Source: UBA2031 sp037189985 (lineage in GTDB: Bacteria > Pseudomonadota > Gammaproteobacteria > Pseudomonadales > Moraxellaceae). Taken from it: a stretch of DNA of 64,000 nucleotides. Where the stretch lies: positions 1-64,000 of the forward strand of contig JBBCJX010000008.1 of the NCBI GenBank assembly GCA_037189985.1. Reading direction: 5' to 3'. This document shows, in pieces, positions 42,112-51,548 of this stretch (the first letter of the stretch is position 1; each line of letters opens with the position of its first letter). A program made the position numbers and the translations under genes. The notes below the pieces were generated by a model. It ran no database searches, had not been told where the DNA came from, and saw only the letters and a program-made list of their open reading frames with translations.

Positions 42112-45100
42112 TCAACCCTGCAATGATGCCAGCACCTCGCTGACCACCTTGAACCGCGCAGCAGCATCGCTGCTTTCAATCATGAAGCGCAACCTGTCGG
42201 CGCCCTCCAGCTTGAAGCGCCGGGGCTGTGTCTGGATCATGCGTACAAGCCGCATCGGGTCCACCCGTGTTTCTCCGCTGAATTCGATACGGCCGCCGGC
42301 AGGGCCGGCGTCGATCTTGCGTATGCCCAGATGCTCGGCCTCCAGCTTGAGTGTGGTGACGGCAAAGAGGTTCTTGACCGGGTCAGGCAGCAAGCCGAAA
42401 CGGTCGATCATTTCTACTTGCAGCTCGTGCAAGTCCTCTTCCGATTTTGCATTGCTGATGCGTTTGTAGAGCATCAGGCGGTTGTGCACGTCCGGCAGGT
42501 ACTCGTCGGGGATCAGGGCACTGACACGCAGGTTCACTTCGGTTGCCAGTTCCAGAGGCTGGTCAAGATTGGGTGTCTTGCCGGCGCGTATGGCCTTGAC
42601 AGCCTGTTCCAGCATTTCCATGTAGAGCGTGAAGCCTACCGTATTGATATTGCCGCTCTGTTCTTCGCCAAGCAGCTCGCCGGCACCGCGTATTTCCAGA
42701 TCGTGGCTGGCCAGTGAAAAGCCGGCGCCGAGATCATCGGCCTGGGCAATTGCTTCCAGGCGTTTCTCGGCATCACCTGTCATGGCTTTCTGGTTGGGCG
42801 TGAGCAGGTAGGCATACGCCTGGTGATGCGAGCGACCTACACGGCCACGTAGTTGATGCAGCTGTGCCAACCCGAGCTTGTCGGCACGGTCCATGATGAT
42901 GGTGTTGGCGCTGGGTACGTCGATACCGGTCTCGATGATGGTGGTACAGACCAGCACGTTGAACTGCTTGTGGTAGAACTGCTGCATGACCAGCTCAAGA
43001 TCGCGTTCGCGCATTTGGCCATGGGCAATGCCGATGCGGGCTTCCGGCACGAGCTTCTGTATTTCTTCCGCGGATTTTTCGATGCTGTCGACCTCGTTGT
43101 GCAGGTAATAAACCTGCCCGCCACGCAGCAGCTCGCGCAGGATGGCTTCCTTGATCGTGGCAGCATTGGACTCGCGGACAAAGGTTTTCACGGCCAGACG
43201 GCGTGCAGGTGGCGTGGCGATGATGGAGAGGTCACGCATGCCGGAAAAGGCCATGTTGAGTGTGCGCGGGATGGGTGTTGCAGTCAGTGTCAGCATGTCG
43301 ACTTCTGCGCGCAGGTTTTTGAGCGCCTCTTTGTGGCGCACGCCAAAGCGGTGTTCTTCGTCAACGATGATGAGCCCGAGATTGCGGAAGTGCACATCAT
43401 TCTGCAGAAGCTTGTGGGTGCCGATGATGATGTCGATCTTGCCTTCCGCCATCGCGGCCAGCGCGGATTTCTGTTCGGCTGCCGAGCGGAAGCGGGAAAG
43501 CACTTCGATGCGTACGGGCCAGTCGGCAAAACGGTCGCGGAAGTTCTCGTAGTGCTGCTGTGCCAGCAGTGTCGTTGGTACGAGCATGGCTACCTGATAG
43601 CCGTCCTGCACGGCAACGAAGGCAGCGCGCATGGCCACCTCGGTCTTGCCGAAGCCCACATCCCCGCAAACCAGTCTGTCCATGGGGCGTGCCGAACGCA
43701 GATCGGCCACGGTGGCAATGATGGCGGCGGCCTGGTCGGCGGTTTCCTCGAAAGGAAAGCCGGAGGCAAAGAGGGCGTAATCGCTTTCACTGAAGCCGAA
43801 GGCATGGCCGGGGCGGGCAGCGCGTCGCGCATAGATGTTGAGCAGTTCGGCAGCGGTATCGCGCACTTGTTCGGCTGCCTTGCGTCGTGCCTTGCTCCAT
43901 TGCTCCGTTCCCAGGCGATGCAGGGGCGCCGAGGCATCGTCGGCGCCCGAGTAGCGGGCAATCAGGTGAAGGCTGGCCACCGGGACGTAAAGCTTTGCAC
44001 TGTCGGCATATTCCAGAAGCAGGAATTCATGCTCCTGGCCGTCGACTTCCAGCATCACCAGGCCCTGATAGCGGCCCACGCCGTGATCGATATGCACGAC
44101 CGGCGCACCGGCTTGCAGTTCGCTCAGGTTCCGGATGATGAGTTCTTCAGAGACATCCTGGTTTGTCGCCTTGCGCCGTCGGCGCTGCATCACGCGTTGC
44201 CCGAAAAGCTGGGATTCGGCAATCACGAGCAGAGGCGGTTCAGTCAGCCACAGGCCTTGTTCAAGAGGCGCGATGGTGATGGCAGGCGATGTTTCCGTGC
44301 TGGCGAGAAACTCCTCCCAGCTTGCTGCCGTACGCGGCCGGATGCCGGAGCGGCCCAACAGATCGGTGACTGCCTCGCGTCGTCCCGCGCTTTCTGCACA
44401 GAAAAGCACGCGGGTATCGGGTTCGGCGAGCAGCAGGCTGGAGAGTGCGTGCAGGGGATGTTCAGCCTTGGCGTCAACCGGCAGGGCAGGCGGTGGCTGG
44501 AAGGGCAGGTTGCTGCTGCCGGCGCGTATTTCGTTGCTGGCTAGCTGCCAGTCGATGCGGGGAAAGCGGTTGATGCCGGCAAATATTTCGTTGTCTCGCA
44601 GGAATATCTTTTCCGGTGGCAACAGGGGGCGTGTGCTGTCGTGACGACGATCTTCGTAACGGTTGACGATTTCCTGCCAGAAACCCTCGATACGGCCGCC
44701 GGTACTGGCGTCGAGCAGGATCAGGCTGTTGTCTGGCAGGTAGTCGAGCAGGGAGCCGGTTTCCTCAAAGAAAAGTGGCAGGTAGTACTCGATGCCGCCA
44801 GCCGCCAGACCATTGGCCACATCCTGATAGACCGGGCAGCGCTTGGGGTCGCCCTGAAAGCTGTCGGCCCAGGCATCGCGGAAACGGCGAATGGCGCTTT
44901 TATCGAGCGGAAACTCGCGGGCCGGCAACAGCTCGATTTTTTCCACACTTTCCACGGTGCGCTGGGTTTCGTTGTCAAAACGGCGCAGGGTTTCGATTTC
45001 GTCGTCGAAAAGCTCGATACGCAGTGGCAGCGTGCTGCCCATGGGGTAGAGGTCGATCAGGCTGCCACGCACGGCAAACTCGCCGTGCTCGTAAACCGTG

Positions 45101-45588
45101 TCCACGGCGACATAGCCGGCCGCCTCAAGCTGGCGGCGGAAATCATTGCTGTCCAGCTTCTGCTTCACTTGCAGTGAAAGTGAACGGCCTCCCAGCCAGC
45201 CGCGAGGCGCAATGCGGTGTGCCAGCGTGCTGGCAGGCACGATGAGCAGGCCGCGTTGCAGGGAGGGTAGCCGTGCCAGTGTTTTCAGGCGCTCCGACAC
45301 AATGTCCTGATGCGGGGAAAACTGATCGTAGGGCAGGGTTTCCCAGTCGGCAAAGTGCAGGACAGGCAGCCTCTCGCCGAGAAAGAAAGCGACTTCTTCT
45401 TCCAGGCGCGTGGCTGTTTGGGTATCTGCCGTCACGACCACTGTGACACCCGCGTGAGTCTCGGCGGTGCCGGCGACGGTCAGTGCCAGTCCGGCCCCTG
45501 AAAGTCCGCCCCAATGGCGGCGGTCGCCGGCCTTGCGGGGGAGTTCGGGCAGGGAGAGCAAGCGGGACGGGGCAGCAAACAGGGGCAT
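42112..45588 (-). CDS. mfd: Transcription-repair coupling factor
   Basis: The 1158-residue DNA translocase removes stalled RNA polymerase at lesions and recruits UvrA. Domains in order are the UvrB-like N-terminal region (1–340) and the RNA polymerase-interacting domain near 480–560 (GAPVVHIDHGVGRYQG). The SF2 translocase follows, with Walker A GDVGFGKTEVA, DEEH in IIVDEEHRFGV, and motif VI in QLRGRVGRSHHQAY. The C-terminal UvrA-binding region is last. Length is close to E. coli Mfd (1148). Confidence 0.96.
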   Translation of the reverse strand: MPLFAAPSRLLSLPELPRKAGDRRHWGGLSGAGLALTVAGTAETHAGVTVVVTADTQTATRLEEEVAFFLGERLPVLHFADWETLPYDQFSPHQDIVSERLKTLARLPSLQRGLLIVPASTLAHRIAPRGWLGGRSLSLQVKQKLDSNDFRRQLEAAGYVAVDTVYEHGEFAVRGSLIDLYPMGSTLPLRIELFDDEIETLRRFDNETQRTVESVEKIELLPAREFPLDKSAIRRFRDAWADSFQGDPKRCPVYQDVANGLAAGGIEYYLPLFFEETGSLLDYLPDNSLILLDASTGGRIEGFWQEIVNRYEDRRHDSTRPLLPPEKIFLRDNEIFAGINRFPRIDWQLASNEIRAGSSNLPFQPPPALPVDAKAEHPLHALSSLLLAEPDTRVLFCAESAGRREAVTDLLGRSGIRPRTAASWEEFLASTETSPAITIAPLEQGLWLTEPPLLVIAESQLFGQRVMQRRRRKATNQDVSEELIIRNLSELQAGAPVVHIDHGVGRYQGLVMLEVDGQEHEFLLLEYADSAKLYVPVASLHLIARYSGADDASAPLHRLGTEQWSKARRKAAEQVRDTAAELLNIYARRAARPGHAFGFSESDYALFASGFPFEETADQAAAIIATVADLRSARPMDRLVCGDVGFGKTEVAMRAAFVAVQDGYQVAMLVPTTLLAQQHYENFRDRFADWPVRIEVLSRFRSAAEQKSALAAMAEGKIDIIIGTHKLLQNDVHFRNLGLIIVDEEHRFGVRHKEALKNLRAEVDMLTLTATPIPRTLNMAFSGMRDLSIIATPPARRLAVKTFVRESNAATIKEAILRELLRGGQVYYLHNEVDSIEKSAEEIQKLVPEARIGIAHGQMRERDLELVMQQFYHKQFNVLVCTTIIETGIDVPSANTIIMDRADKLGLAQLHQLRGRVGRSHHQAYAYLLTPNQKAMTGDAEKRLEAIAQADDLGAGFSLASHDLEIRGAGELLGEEQSGNINTVGFTLYMEMLEQAVKAIRAGKTPNLDQPLELATEVNLRVSALIPDEYLPDVHNRLMLYKRISNAKSEEDLHELQVEMIDRFGLLPDPVKNLFAVTTLKLEAEHLGIRKIDAGPAGGRIEFSGETRVDPMRLVRMIQTQPRRFKLEGADRLRFMIESSDAAARFKVVSEVLASLQG

Positions 45589-45691
45589 CAGGACCTCGGC
45601 ATTTCCAACGACGGCATCATCATTGCGCCGTCAACGCTGCACATGGCCATGCAGCAGGCGGCCAGAGGGCCGCAAGATTGGGCGCAAACGA

Positions 45692-45712
45692 CAAAAGCCC
45701 CAATAAAGGGGC
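45692..45712 (-). terminator. Terminator downstream of dodecin
   Basis: GCCCC-TTTATT-GGGGC followed by TTTT on the minus strand lies about 85 bp after the dodecin stop and upstream of mfd. Confidence 0.65.
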
Positions 45713-45741
45713 GGAGCGCATTCTATCGCGAGGCTTGGGGG

Positions 45742-45786
45742 CTTGTCCCGCCCGTGATCAGTGGAGTGGTCAGCGGGCGGGACAAG
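45742..45786. repeat. Long GC-rich hairpin after dodecin
   Basis: CTTGTCCCGCCCG at 45742 pairs perfectly over 13 bp with CGGGCGGGACAAG at 45774. The loop edges (TGATCA/TGGTCA) nearly pair too. It is 11 bp after the dodecin stop and has no T run. Confidence 0.7.
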
Positions 45787-45797
45787 GGGATTGCGGC

Positions 45798-46022
45798 TTA
45801 TTCGTCCACGACGAAGGTCACCAGCATGTCCACACGGTAGCGGGTGATCTTGCCGTCACTGACATCGACCTTCATTTCCTTGATCCATGCGCCACGGACA
45901 TCGCGCAGGGTCTTGCTGGCGCGTTTGATGCCGCTGCTGACGGCTTCGTCGAAACTCTTGTCGGATGTAGAGATGATTTCGGTGACACGCGCAATGGTGT
46001 TGCCGGCTTCTTTCCTGGCCAT
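45798..46022 (-). CDS. Dodecin flavin-binding protein
   Basis: The 74-residue protein matches dodecins, which form dodecameric hollow spheres that store or buffer flavins. Diagnostic segments are SFDEAVSSGIKRASKTLRDV and W46 in GAWIKEM, the tryptophan that stacks on the isoalloxazine. The C-terminal strand is YRVDMLVTFVV. AAGGAG precedes the start. It stands alone, upstream of mfd, with two hairpins after it. Confidence 0.93.
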   Translation of the reverse strand: MARKEAGNTIARVTEIISTSDKSFDEAVSSGIKRASKTLRDVRGAWIKEMKVDVSDGKITRYRVDMLVTFVVDE

Positions 46023-46296
46023 GAGGTATTGCTCCTTGCGGGTAGTAGGTGGACTTACAGCCTAGCAGCCGCGGGCAGGGGAGCCGGGTTACAGGAGGTA
46101 GCGTTTGTGGGGCTTTCGTTAAGTGTGCTGCCTTGCTTCATGTGCAGCATGAAAGGGTTTCAGTCTGGAGCTGCCGGCGGAGTGTTAGCCTCGAGAACTC
46201 AACAGGGAAGTTGAGTAAATGACCGCGTTGGTCCACAAGCGTATCCGTATGGGCGTGCAGCATTACGGTGATGCAGGTAATAGCGAGAGCCAAGGC

Positions 46297-46779
46297 TCAG
46301 GAAGGTGATGCGTTGTGGCCGGGATCGGTAATGAACAGGCGGCAGAACAATCCGGTCACGAGGCCAGCCACTGCTCCTGCCCCGAACATGGTGCCATCCA
46401 CCATGTTGTCCGGCAGCGAGAAGGGGCGGTTATAGGCTGCAATGTGCAGGGCGCCTGCCAACAGACCACCCAGAGGCAGCAGGCGACGCAAGAGCACGGG
46501 ATGCCGCTCCAGCAACAGCATCAGCAACGGCAGGCAGGCCGTGAGAGGGGCGGCGATGATCATGCCTATCCAGGCACTGGTGAACACCATCAAGGGCAGA
46601 TACAGCCAGGCATGACCGCCGTGGATCATCATGGACATGATGACAACGGTACTGCCGGTGATACCTGCTACCACAGTGGCCATGAGCGCCATGGTAATCA
46701 GGCCGGGCAGCCGTTTTACTGCCTGCCTTAGCCAGCGCATGGCATGTGACTCAGTGGCGGCGTTCATCACGGTACTCAT
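46297..46779 (-). CDS. Small multi-pass membrane protein, unknown
   Basis: The protein of about 160 residues has four hydrophobic stretches that look like membrane helices (roughly 25–55, 60–90, 98–118 and 126–148 from the chosen start). Start codons at 46779 and 46767 are both plausible; neither has a clear ribosome binding site. Either overlaps the preceding gene's end, so translational coupling is expected. It is the last gene of the nine-gene unit. No family is recognised. Confidence 0.65.
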   Translation of the reverse strand: MSTVMNAATESHAMRWLRQAVKRLPGLITMALMATVVAGITGSTVVIMSMMIHGGHAWLYLPLMVFTSAWIGMIIAAPLTACLPLLMLLLERHPVLLRRLLPLGGLLAGALHIAAYNRPFSLPDNMVDGTMFGAGAVAGLVTGLFCRLFITDPGHNASPS

Positions 46780-47557
46780 GAGCGGAGGGGGAGGCAGCAT
46801 CTTCCTTGCCGGGTCGTTTCCACAGGCCGGAAAGGATGCCGAGCGGAATCAGGCTGAGAAAGCTACGCAGGAAAATCCCCAGCCAGAACATCGTGCGTTT
46901 TTCGCGGGCCGTGTTGAGGGCATGCACGGCGAGCGGGCCACGACCCACTGTGAGGACACGTACGGTGGCGCCTTCCTGCCGGGCATGAACCATCACCTCA
47001 TCGCCAGCACGAATACCTTTGGCGCTTACTGAGTCCGGCCATTTTTCATCCGGGCGGCGCTCGGCCAGTTCGCTGGCAAGCCGCAATGTCCAGTCGCCTT
47101 GGGCAGGAATCAGGTAGTCCTGCGTGGCAGGCGTGATGGGCGCGGTGAGCGCCTCCGGCCAGGGCATATCGTGTAGCGCGTGTTGCGATGAGCGTTCTTC
47201 CTTTCGGGCAAGCCGCCGGTAGGAGCTGCCCGGCAGGCGCAGTTCGCTGCCATCGGCAAAGCGCAGGCGCGATGCGGGCTTTTCGGCTTCGAAAATGCTG
47301 GTTTGGTGTGAGTTGTCGCGAGCTTTGTAATGCACGCGCCGTTCGTAGAGGAAAGCGCCGTCATGGAGGCGCGTTACCGTACCATCTGGCCAGAGCCGGC
47401 CTTCCAGCAGCAGCTTGCTGCCTTCAGGCAAGGTGGCAAGTTCACTCGCGGCGCGAATGACGTGCACGTCATCCGGGATCTTCCAGTCGCGTACGGGCAT
47501 CAGGAACCAGATGGCCCATAACAGCCCCAGGGCAACCGGCACTCGCAGCCAGCGCAT
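46751..47557 (-). CDS. Membrane protein resembling the GIDE/MULAN domain family
   Basis: The 268-residue protein has a membrane helix at about 5–20 and another at about 222–245, with a soluble domain between. The central region (about 30–105) reads as a short beta-rich domain with GRLWPDG and FLYERRVHYKA. This TM–domain–TM layout and the conserved aromatic/Tyr segment resemble bacterial relatives of the GIDE (MULAN) domain; the match is by eye and uncertain. It lacks a RING domain. The start at 47557 overlaps the stop of the preceding gene by one base (TGATG). Confidence 0.65.
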   Translation of the reverse strand: MRWLRVPVALGLLWAIWFLMPVRDWKIPDDVHVIRAASELATLPEGSKLLLEGRLWPDGTVTRLHDGAFLYERRVHYKARDNSHQTSIFEAEKPASRLRFADGSELRLPGSSYRRLARKEERSSQHALHDMPWPEALTAPITPATQDYLIPAQGDWTLRLASELAERRPDEKWPDSVSAKGIRAGDEVMVHARQEGATVRVLTVGRGPLAVHALNTAREKRTMFWLGIFLRSFLSLIPLGILSGLWKRPGKEDAASPSAHEYRDERRH

Positions 47558-47988
47558 CAGGGCTTTTCCGCAGCCTTGCAGCGTGTGTGTTGCAGGGCAT
47601 TGTTCCAGTCGGCCCGGCCCATGTTGGTGCGAGCGAGTACAAAGGTATCGTCTCCCGTGCGCTTGGCCACAGGTGCATTCGGGCCGCCATCCGTGGGCCA
47701 CCAGGGAAAGTTGCTGCCGAAGTGTTTGACGGCAAATTCAACGCTGTGCGGTGAGCCGTCTTTCAGGCGTGTTTCACGCACGATGATGTTGTCTTTGACC
47801 ACACGTATGGAAACGGCACGACTGCAGTCAGGTTTCGGTCCGATGGTTTCATGGCCCTCCACATCAGCAGGTCCGGTGGCCCAGCTGCCGGCAAACCATG
47901 CAGCTTCGGAAGCAGAGGCATCCTGTGTGTTGGCATATGCAGCAGTCGAAAGACTTGCCATGAGCAGTGTGAGTGCGATTTTTTTCAT
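47557..47988 (-). CDS. Small exported protein, unknown
   Basis: The 143-residue precursor has a signal peptide (1–19, ending AYANT). The mature region has two cysteines (in PKPDCSRAV and HTRCKA) that may form a disulfide, with a beta-rich composition. AAGGAG precedes the start. It overlaps the next gene by one base and follows the gene upstream by 26 bp. No family is recognised. Confidence 0.72.
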   Translation of the reverse strand: MKKIALTLLMASLSTAAYANTQDASASEAAWFAGSWATGPADVEGHETIGPKPDCSRAVSIRVVKDNIIVRETRLKDGSPHSVEFAVKHFGSNFPWWPTDGGPNAPVAKRTGDDTFVLARTNMGRADWNNALQHTRCKAAEKP

Positions 47989-48014
47989 GGTAGTGGCTCC
48001 TTTTTCAAATGGGT

Positions 48015-48716
48015 TCAGGAAGAAGTCGTGTTGCAGCGGGAAAGCCGGAAAAAGCCGCGTGGCATGACTTCAGGTGGAGTGTTGGCCAATCCGCTCAGCA
48101 GGCCTGGGTCGTACCAGAACAACTGGCCGATTTCCGGTAACAGGAAGTGCGTAGGTGCCAGTCCATCCGGCAAAGCATCGGGCAGTATGTCGTCTGCTTC
48201 ATTGAGGGGGTAATAACGCAGATAGGGCAGGGCTTCATTCAGTGCCTGCTGATCGGCATCGGTCGCATGAATGTCTTGCGGGCCATCAACTGCATCTGCC
48301 TTCAGTGGGTTGTGGATTGGAATCAGTGACAGCCCGCCATAACCGTTGGAGCTGCTGAAGCGGAACCAGTAGTCATGTGCGAGCGGGCTTTTCAGATGCA
48401 GATAATAGGGGGAGTTGTTGCTGCCTTTGAACCGGGCAAAATCAGCCGTGAAGTCTGAGGCGGTGTGGTGGTAGCGGGCCTCGTGTGCAGGGCATCCGGC
48501 CTTTACCTGTTGCGCAGGTTGATCCGCCGGTAACGAACCGGGGGTAAGTGCCCGAATGATGCCAGTCACCCCGGCTACCAGGAAAAGAGCGGCTACCAGG
48601 GTGGCTGGCAGGCGTGCTGACTTCCGCACATGCCAGAGAATGAACGCCAGGCTCGCCAGTGTCGCCGTGAGGCTGGCATGGAGCATCCACGAGGTATCAG
48701 CAGTCAGTGGCAGCAT
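48015..48716 (-). CDS. Membrane-anchored protein, unknown
   Basis: The 233-residue protein has two N-terminal hydrophobic helices (about 12–30 and 38–60). A probably extracytoplasmic domain of about 170 residues follows, rich in Tyr, Asp and Leu (ALPYLRYYPLNEADDILPDALPD region). The start codon is one base after the CAP-protein stop and lacks a ribosome binding site, so it should be translationally coupled. No domain is recognised. Confidence 0.68.
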   Translation of the reverse strand: MLPLTADTSWMLHASLTATLASLAFILWHVRKSARLPATLVAALFLVAGVTGIIRALTPGSLPADQPAQQVKAGCPAHEARYHHTASDFTADFARFKGSNNSPYYLHLKSPLAHDYWFRFSSSNGYGGLSLIPIHNPLKADAVDGPQDIHATDADQQALNEALPYLRYYPLNEADDILPDALPDGLAPTHFLLPEIGQLFWYDPGLLSGLANTPPEVMPRGFFRLSRCNTTSS

Positions 48717-48717
48717 G

Positions 48718-49218
48718 CTAGTACGCAGTCTGGCCTATCCAGTTGCCGGCTGGATGATACTGGCAGACCAGTACATCCGAGCCGGAGTGAACGGCCAGTG
48801 CACAGCCGACCTCGCGTGTGTTGCGCCAGATGATCTGTGTGTAGTGCCCTACCACGCCACCCGTGGTGACTTTGGGATAGGTGCCATGGACGTAATACTT
48901 CTTTTCGTCTCCCCAGTTTTTGACCATGTCTGCCTGTGAATAGGCATTGGCCGTTCCCATCCACAGGTTTTCACCGTGAGAGGTACTGGAATGACGGAAC
49001 GTTTTGCTGGCGGCAAGTTCATCGGCCCAGGCTTGTGCACTTTTGGCCAGTTCGTCTGACCAGGTCAGGGGGGCAATGCCGAGCTCTTCTCGGTAGCTGT
49101 TGTGGCTTTCCAGCAGGATGTCAGGGGCGATGGTCTGTGCCAGAACAGGCGCAGACATCATGGCCAGCCACAAGGCTGGCATCATTTTCTGTTTTGCAGT
49201 GAGGCTGGCATTTCTCAT
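48718..49218 (-). CDS. Secreted CAP-domain (SCP/PR-1-like) protein
   Basis: The 166-residue precursor has a signal peptide (1–27) and a single CAP domain. Family signatures are SHNSYREEL, GENLW, HYTQIIWRNTREVGCA and a C-terminal CQYHPAGNW, with the conserved His/Glu cavity residues. Bacterial CAP proteins are secreted and mostly uncharacterised. GGAG precedes the start at a good distance. It lies 37 bp after the gene upstream. Confidence 0.9.
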   Translation of the reverse strand: MRNASLTAKQKMMPALWLAMMSAPVLAQTIAPDILLESHNSYREELGIAPLTWSDELAKSAQAWADELAASKTFRHSSTSHGENLWMGTANAYSQADMVKNWGDEKKYYVHGTYPKVTTGGVVGHYTQIIWRNTREVGCALAVHSGSDVLVCQYHPAGNWIGQTAY

Positions 49219-49255
49219 TACAGGCTCCGGTTGATTTCCTGCAGGTGTTTGCGGT

Positions 49256-49735
49256 TCATTGCAGTTCCATGCCCGGCACCATGCGTTCGTATGCGTTCAG
49301 GTGCGCGCCACACAGCGTACGCATGGATTGCTGGCGGGCGGGGGTGGACACGAGGCCATGTGTGAGGGCGTTTTCCGTTGCGCTTTCAGCAATGCTGATG
49401 ACGGGCTGGTGAATGGTTTTTCCAAGGCCGCGATCTTTGGCCAGGCGGAAGCTGGCAACCGTTGCATAGAAGTTCGCCTGCTTGCGTAATGCCGCAGACA
49501 CTTCAGCGGGTACGCCTTCGGTTTCCGAGGCTGCCGTATAGTAGCCCGCGCAATTGGCCAGCATGCCCCACCAAGGTTCGCCGTTGTAATCCTTGAGCAG
49601 GCTGGAGTCGTTTGCTTCGTCGTATTTGTATTTCTGGTCGAGCGCGCCGACGACATCGGGCGCGGCGGTTGCCGTGAAGGGAAGCAGGGCACAGAGAGTG
49701 ACGAGCAGGGCAGAGAGGGTGGTGGTTTTTTTCAT
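49256..49735 (-). CDS. Small exported helical protein, unknown
   Basis: The 159-residue precursor has a signal peptide (1–24, ending FTATAA). The mature protein is helix-rich, with two cysteines (in LANCAGYY and TLCGAH) that may bond. The ATG at 49735 is chosen because it starts the signal peptide and has AAGGAA upstream; the frame is open to 49765. No family is recognised. Confidence 0.72.
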   Translation of the reverse strand: MKKTTTLSALLVTLCALLPFTATAAPDVVGALDQKYKYDEANDSSLLKDYNGEPWWGMLANCAGYYTAASETEGVPAEVSAALRKQANFYATVASFRLAKDRGLGKTIHQPVISIAESATENALTHGLVSTPARQQSMRTLCGAHLNAYERMVPGMELQ

Positions 49736-49765
49736 GATGTCTTTCCTTGGCTGTGATGATGGCAT

Positions 49766-51517
49766 TCAGAATTTGGTGGGGCCGTTGATGGATCTGATTT
49801 CATAAGGCCGGCGGCCCCGGCTGTTGTCGTAATAGTCTTTTTCCAGCGTACTGAGAGGCCGTGCGCCGGATGAACCAATACCCGAAAAAGGCAAGGGGCG
49901 GTTGCGATCCCAATTGTTGCCAGACGATGCGTTGTTGGTTTGCGCCACATTTGGCGCGTAAAGGTGTGGATTCAGGGCGCGCATATAACTGGCCTTGAGC
50001 GATGCCGCTGTGGCGGACAGGCGTTTGCGCAAGGCTGGGTCGGTGGCGGCGTTGGCGGCGCGTTCTGCTTCCAGATAGTCGTAAGGCCCAAGCTTCTCGA
50101 TAACAGCGGCATAGTCGTTGCCACCCAGCGAGCTTGCCCAGGATTTGGCGGTCGCTTTCTCCGTTCCGTTGGCCGCCCCGAACTTGAGGATGGCGTTGAC
50201 ATAGGCGCGGGCGCCAAGCTGCATGGCGGCTTGCTTGGCGGTCGTGGCATCGCCGCTTTGCATGGCACTGTCGTAGCGCTTGCGGTTTTCGATGATCTCC
50301 TGGTACTGCTTGGAGAACTTGCTGTTGATGTCATTGCGCCGGTTGGTCATGGCTCCCAGCTTGTCGTGGGGCGCAGCAGCGTAGGCATGTTGTGGCTCAC
50401 TGCGCTTGCCCGGCCCTTCGACGGGCATGGGTACCCACTGGCCGTCCAGCCGCTGCACCACCAGGAACTGCTCCTTGCGGGTGCTGCCGTAATAGCCCTG
50501 TGATTCCACGCTGATGTCTTTCCAGGGTACGGGGTCCAGCAAGGGCTTGCCGCCCTGCACGTCGAGCAGGTGCCATGTGCGATCGCCTTCCTTGTGCTGC
50601 ACTTCTACGGCCCAACCCAGGACTTGCCCGGAGGCAGAGGGCAGATCGGTAAAAGGAGACTGTGTTGCCTGTGATGCCACCTCGTGCGTCATGCCTTTAT
50701 CCGTGGCGTGAAGGCGAACGAGACGAGTCGTCACACCGCCGTCCATGGTGAGCAAACCCGAGCCCTGGAGAATATCGACATTGTTCCCGGCCTCTCCCGC
50801 GTACACGCCAAAACGCAAGCCGTCCACCTCATGCAGGCTGTCCCACAAATAGGGCAGGGCAGCGGCATCCGTGGCGAAACGCTGTGCGCCTTCGCCCTCC
50901 TGCTGTAATGCCACCAATCCAGTTTTGCCATCATACAGGCGCACCGTCAGGTAATCGTTGCCATAAAGCCACACCAGCTTGCCGCCCGTGCCGGGCATGG
51001 CGTTGGCGAAGGTGGTCAGCACCGCGCCATCCACGCTGCTCAGGATGGCGACATTGAAGCCACGCCTGTCGGGCGACGGACTGCCTGCCACGAGTAGGCC
51101 GCGCACGGGGCTGGCCTGCATGAAGGTGTAATCCGTGTCGCGGATTTTCTCGGCCTTCTTGAATTTTTCGTTGATGGCCCAGAGTGTGAGCGTGCGGGAA
51201 TCGCCTTCCCTCGTCAGGAAAAAACGCCCCGGCGCGCTCATTTCCAGATGGCGCGGCTCGGGCTTCAGTATCCAGTCGTAATCCTGCGGGTCTTTTGGAT
51301 CGGAGTGCGCAATGCCGAGGCGGGTGGATTCAAAATCATTCCGCGCCGGGGCGCTTGCCTTATGCAGCAGGGGCAAATTTTCCGGTTTTTTAACACCGGG
51401 CAGGACAAAGGCACCGAGGTTTTCCATGGACAGCCCGGCAGTCTCCTTGCGAGCGGATTCCAGGCTGAATCCGCAGAGTAGGAGCAGGACGGGCAGCAGG
51501 GCGAGGCGACTTTTCAT
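49766..51517 (-). CDS. Large exported protein with LGGN/LSTLE C-terminal module, paralogue B
   Basis: The 583-residue protein has a signal peptide (about 1–24). The LLCG segment is not a good lipobox, so lipidation is uncertain. The N-terminal two-thirds is beta-rich, with WDSLHEVDGLRFGVYAG and similar strands suggesting a propeller-like fold. The C-terminal third is helical, carrying LGGN (464–467), LSTLE (555–559) and PYE (571–573). The same three motifs occur with almost identical spacing in the neighbouring protein at 51549–53414, so the two are paralogues. TGGAGA precedes the start; a longer open frame exists to 51679 without support. Function unknown. Confidence 0.75.
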   Translation of the reverse strand: MKSRLALLPVLLLLCGFSLESARKETAGLSMENLGAFVLPGVKKPENLPLLHKASAPARNDFESTRLGIAHSDPKDPQDYDWILKPEPRHLEMSAPGRFFLTREGDSRTLTLWAINEKFKKAEKIRDTDYTFMQASPVRGLLVAGSPSPDRRGFNVAILSSVDGAVLTTFANAMPGTGGKLVWLYGNDYLTVRLYDGKTGLVALQQEGEGAQRFATDAAALPYLWDSLHEVDGLRFGVYAGEAGNNVDILQGSGLLTMDGGVTTRLVRLHATDKGMTHEVASQATQSPFTDLPSASGQVLGWAVEVQHKEGDRTWHLLDVQGGKPLLDPVPWKDISVESQGYYGSTRKEQFLVVQRLDGQWVPMPVEGPGKRSEPQHAYAAAPHDKLGAMTNRRNDINSKFSKQYQEIIENRKRYDSAMQSGDATTAKQAAMQLGARAYVNAILKFGAANGTEKATAKSWASSLGGNDYAAVIEKLGPYDYLEAERAANAATDPALRKRLSATAASLKASYMRALNPHLYAPNVAQTNNASSGNNWDRNRPLPFSGIGSSGARPLSTLEKDYYDNSRGRRPYEIRSINGPTKF

Positions 51518-51548
51518 GGATTTCTCCAGACAGCAAGAGCGATAACGA

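Noticed and set aside
42853..44544. 563-codon frame opposite mfd
   Set aside because: It is the mirror of conserved Mfd coding sequence; no signature or start context.
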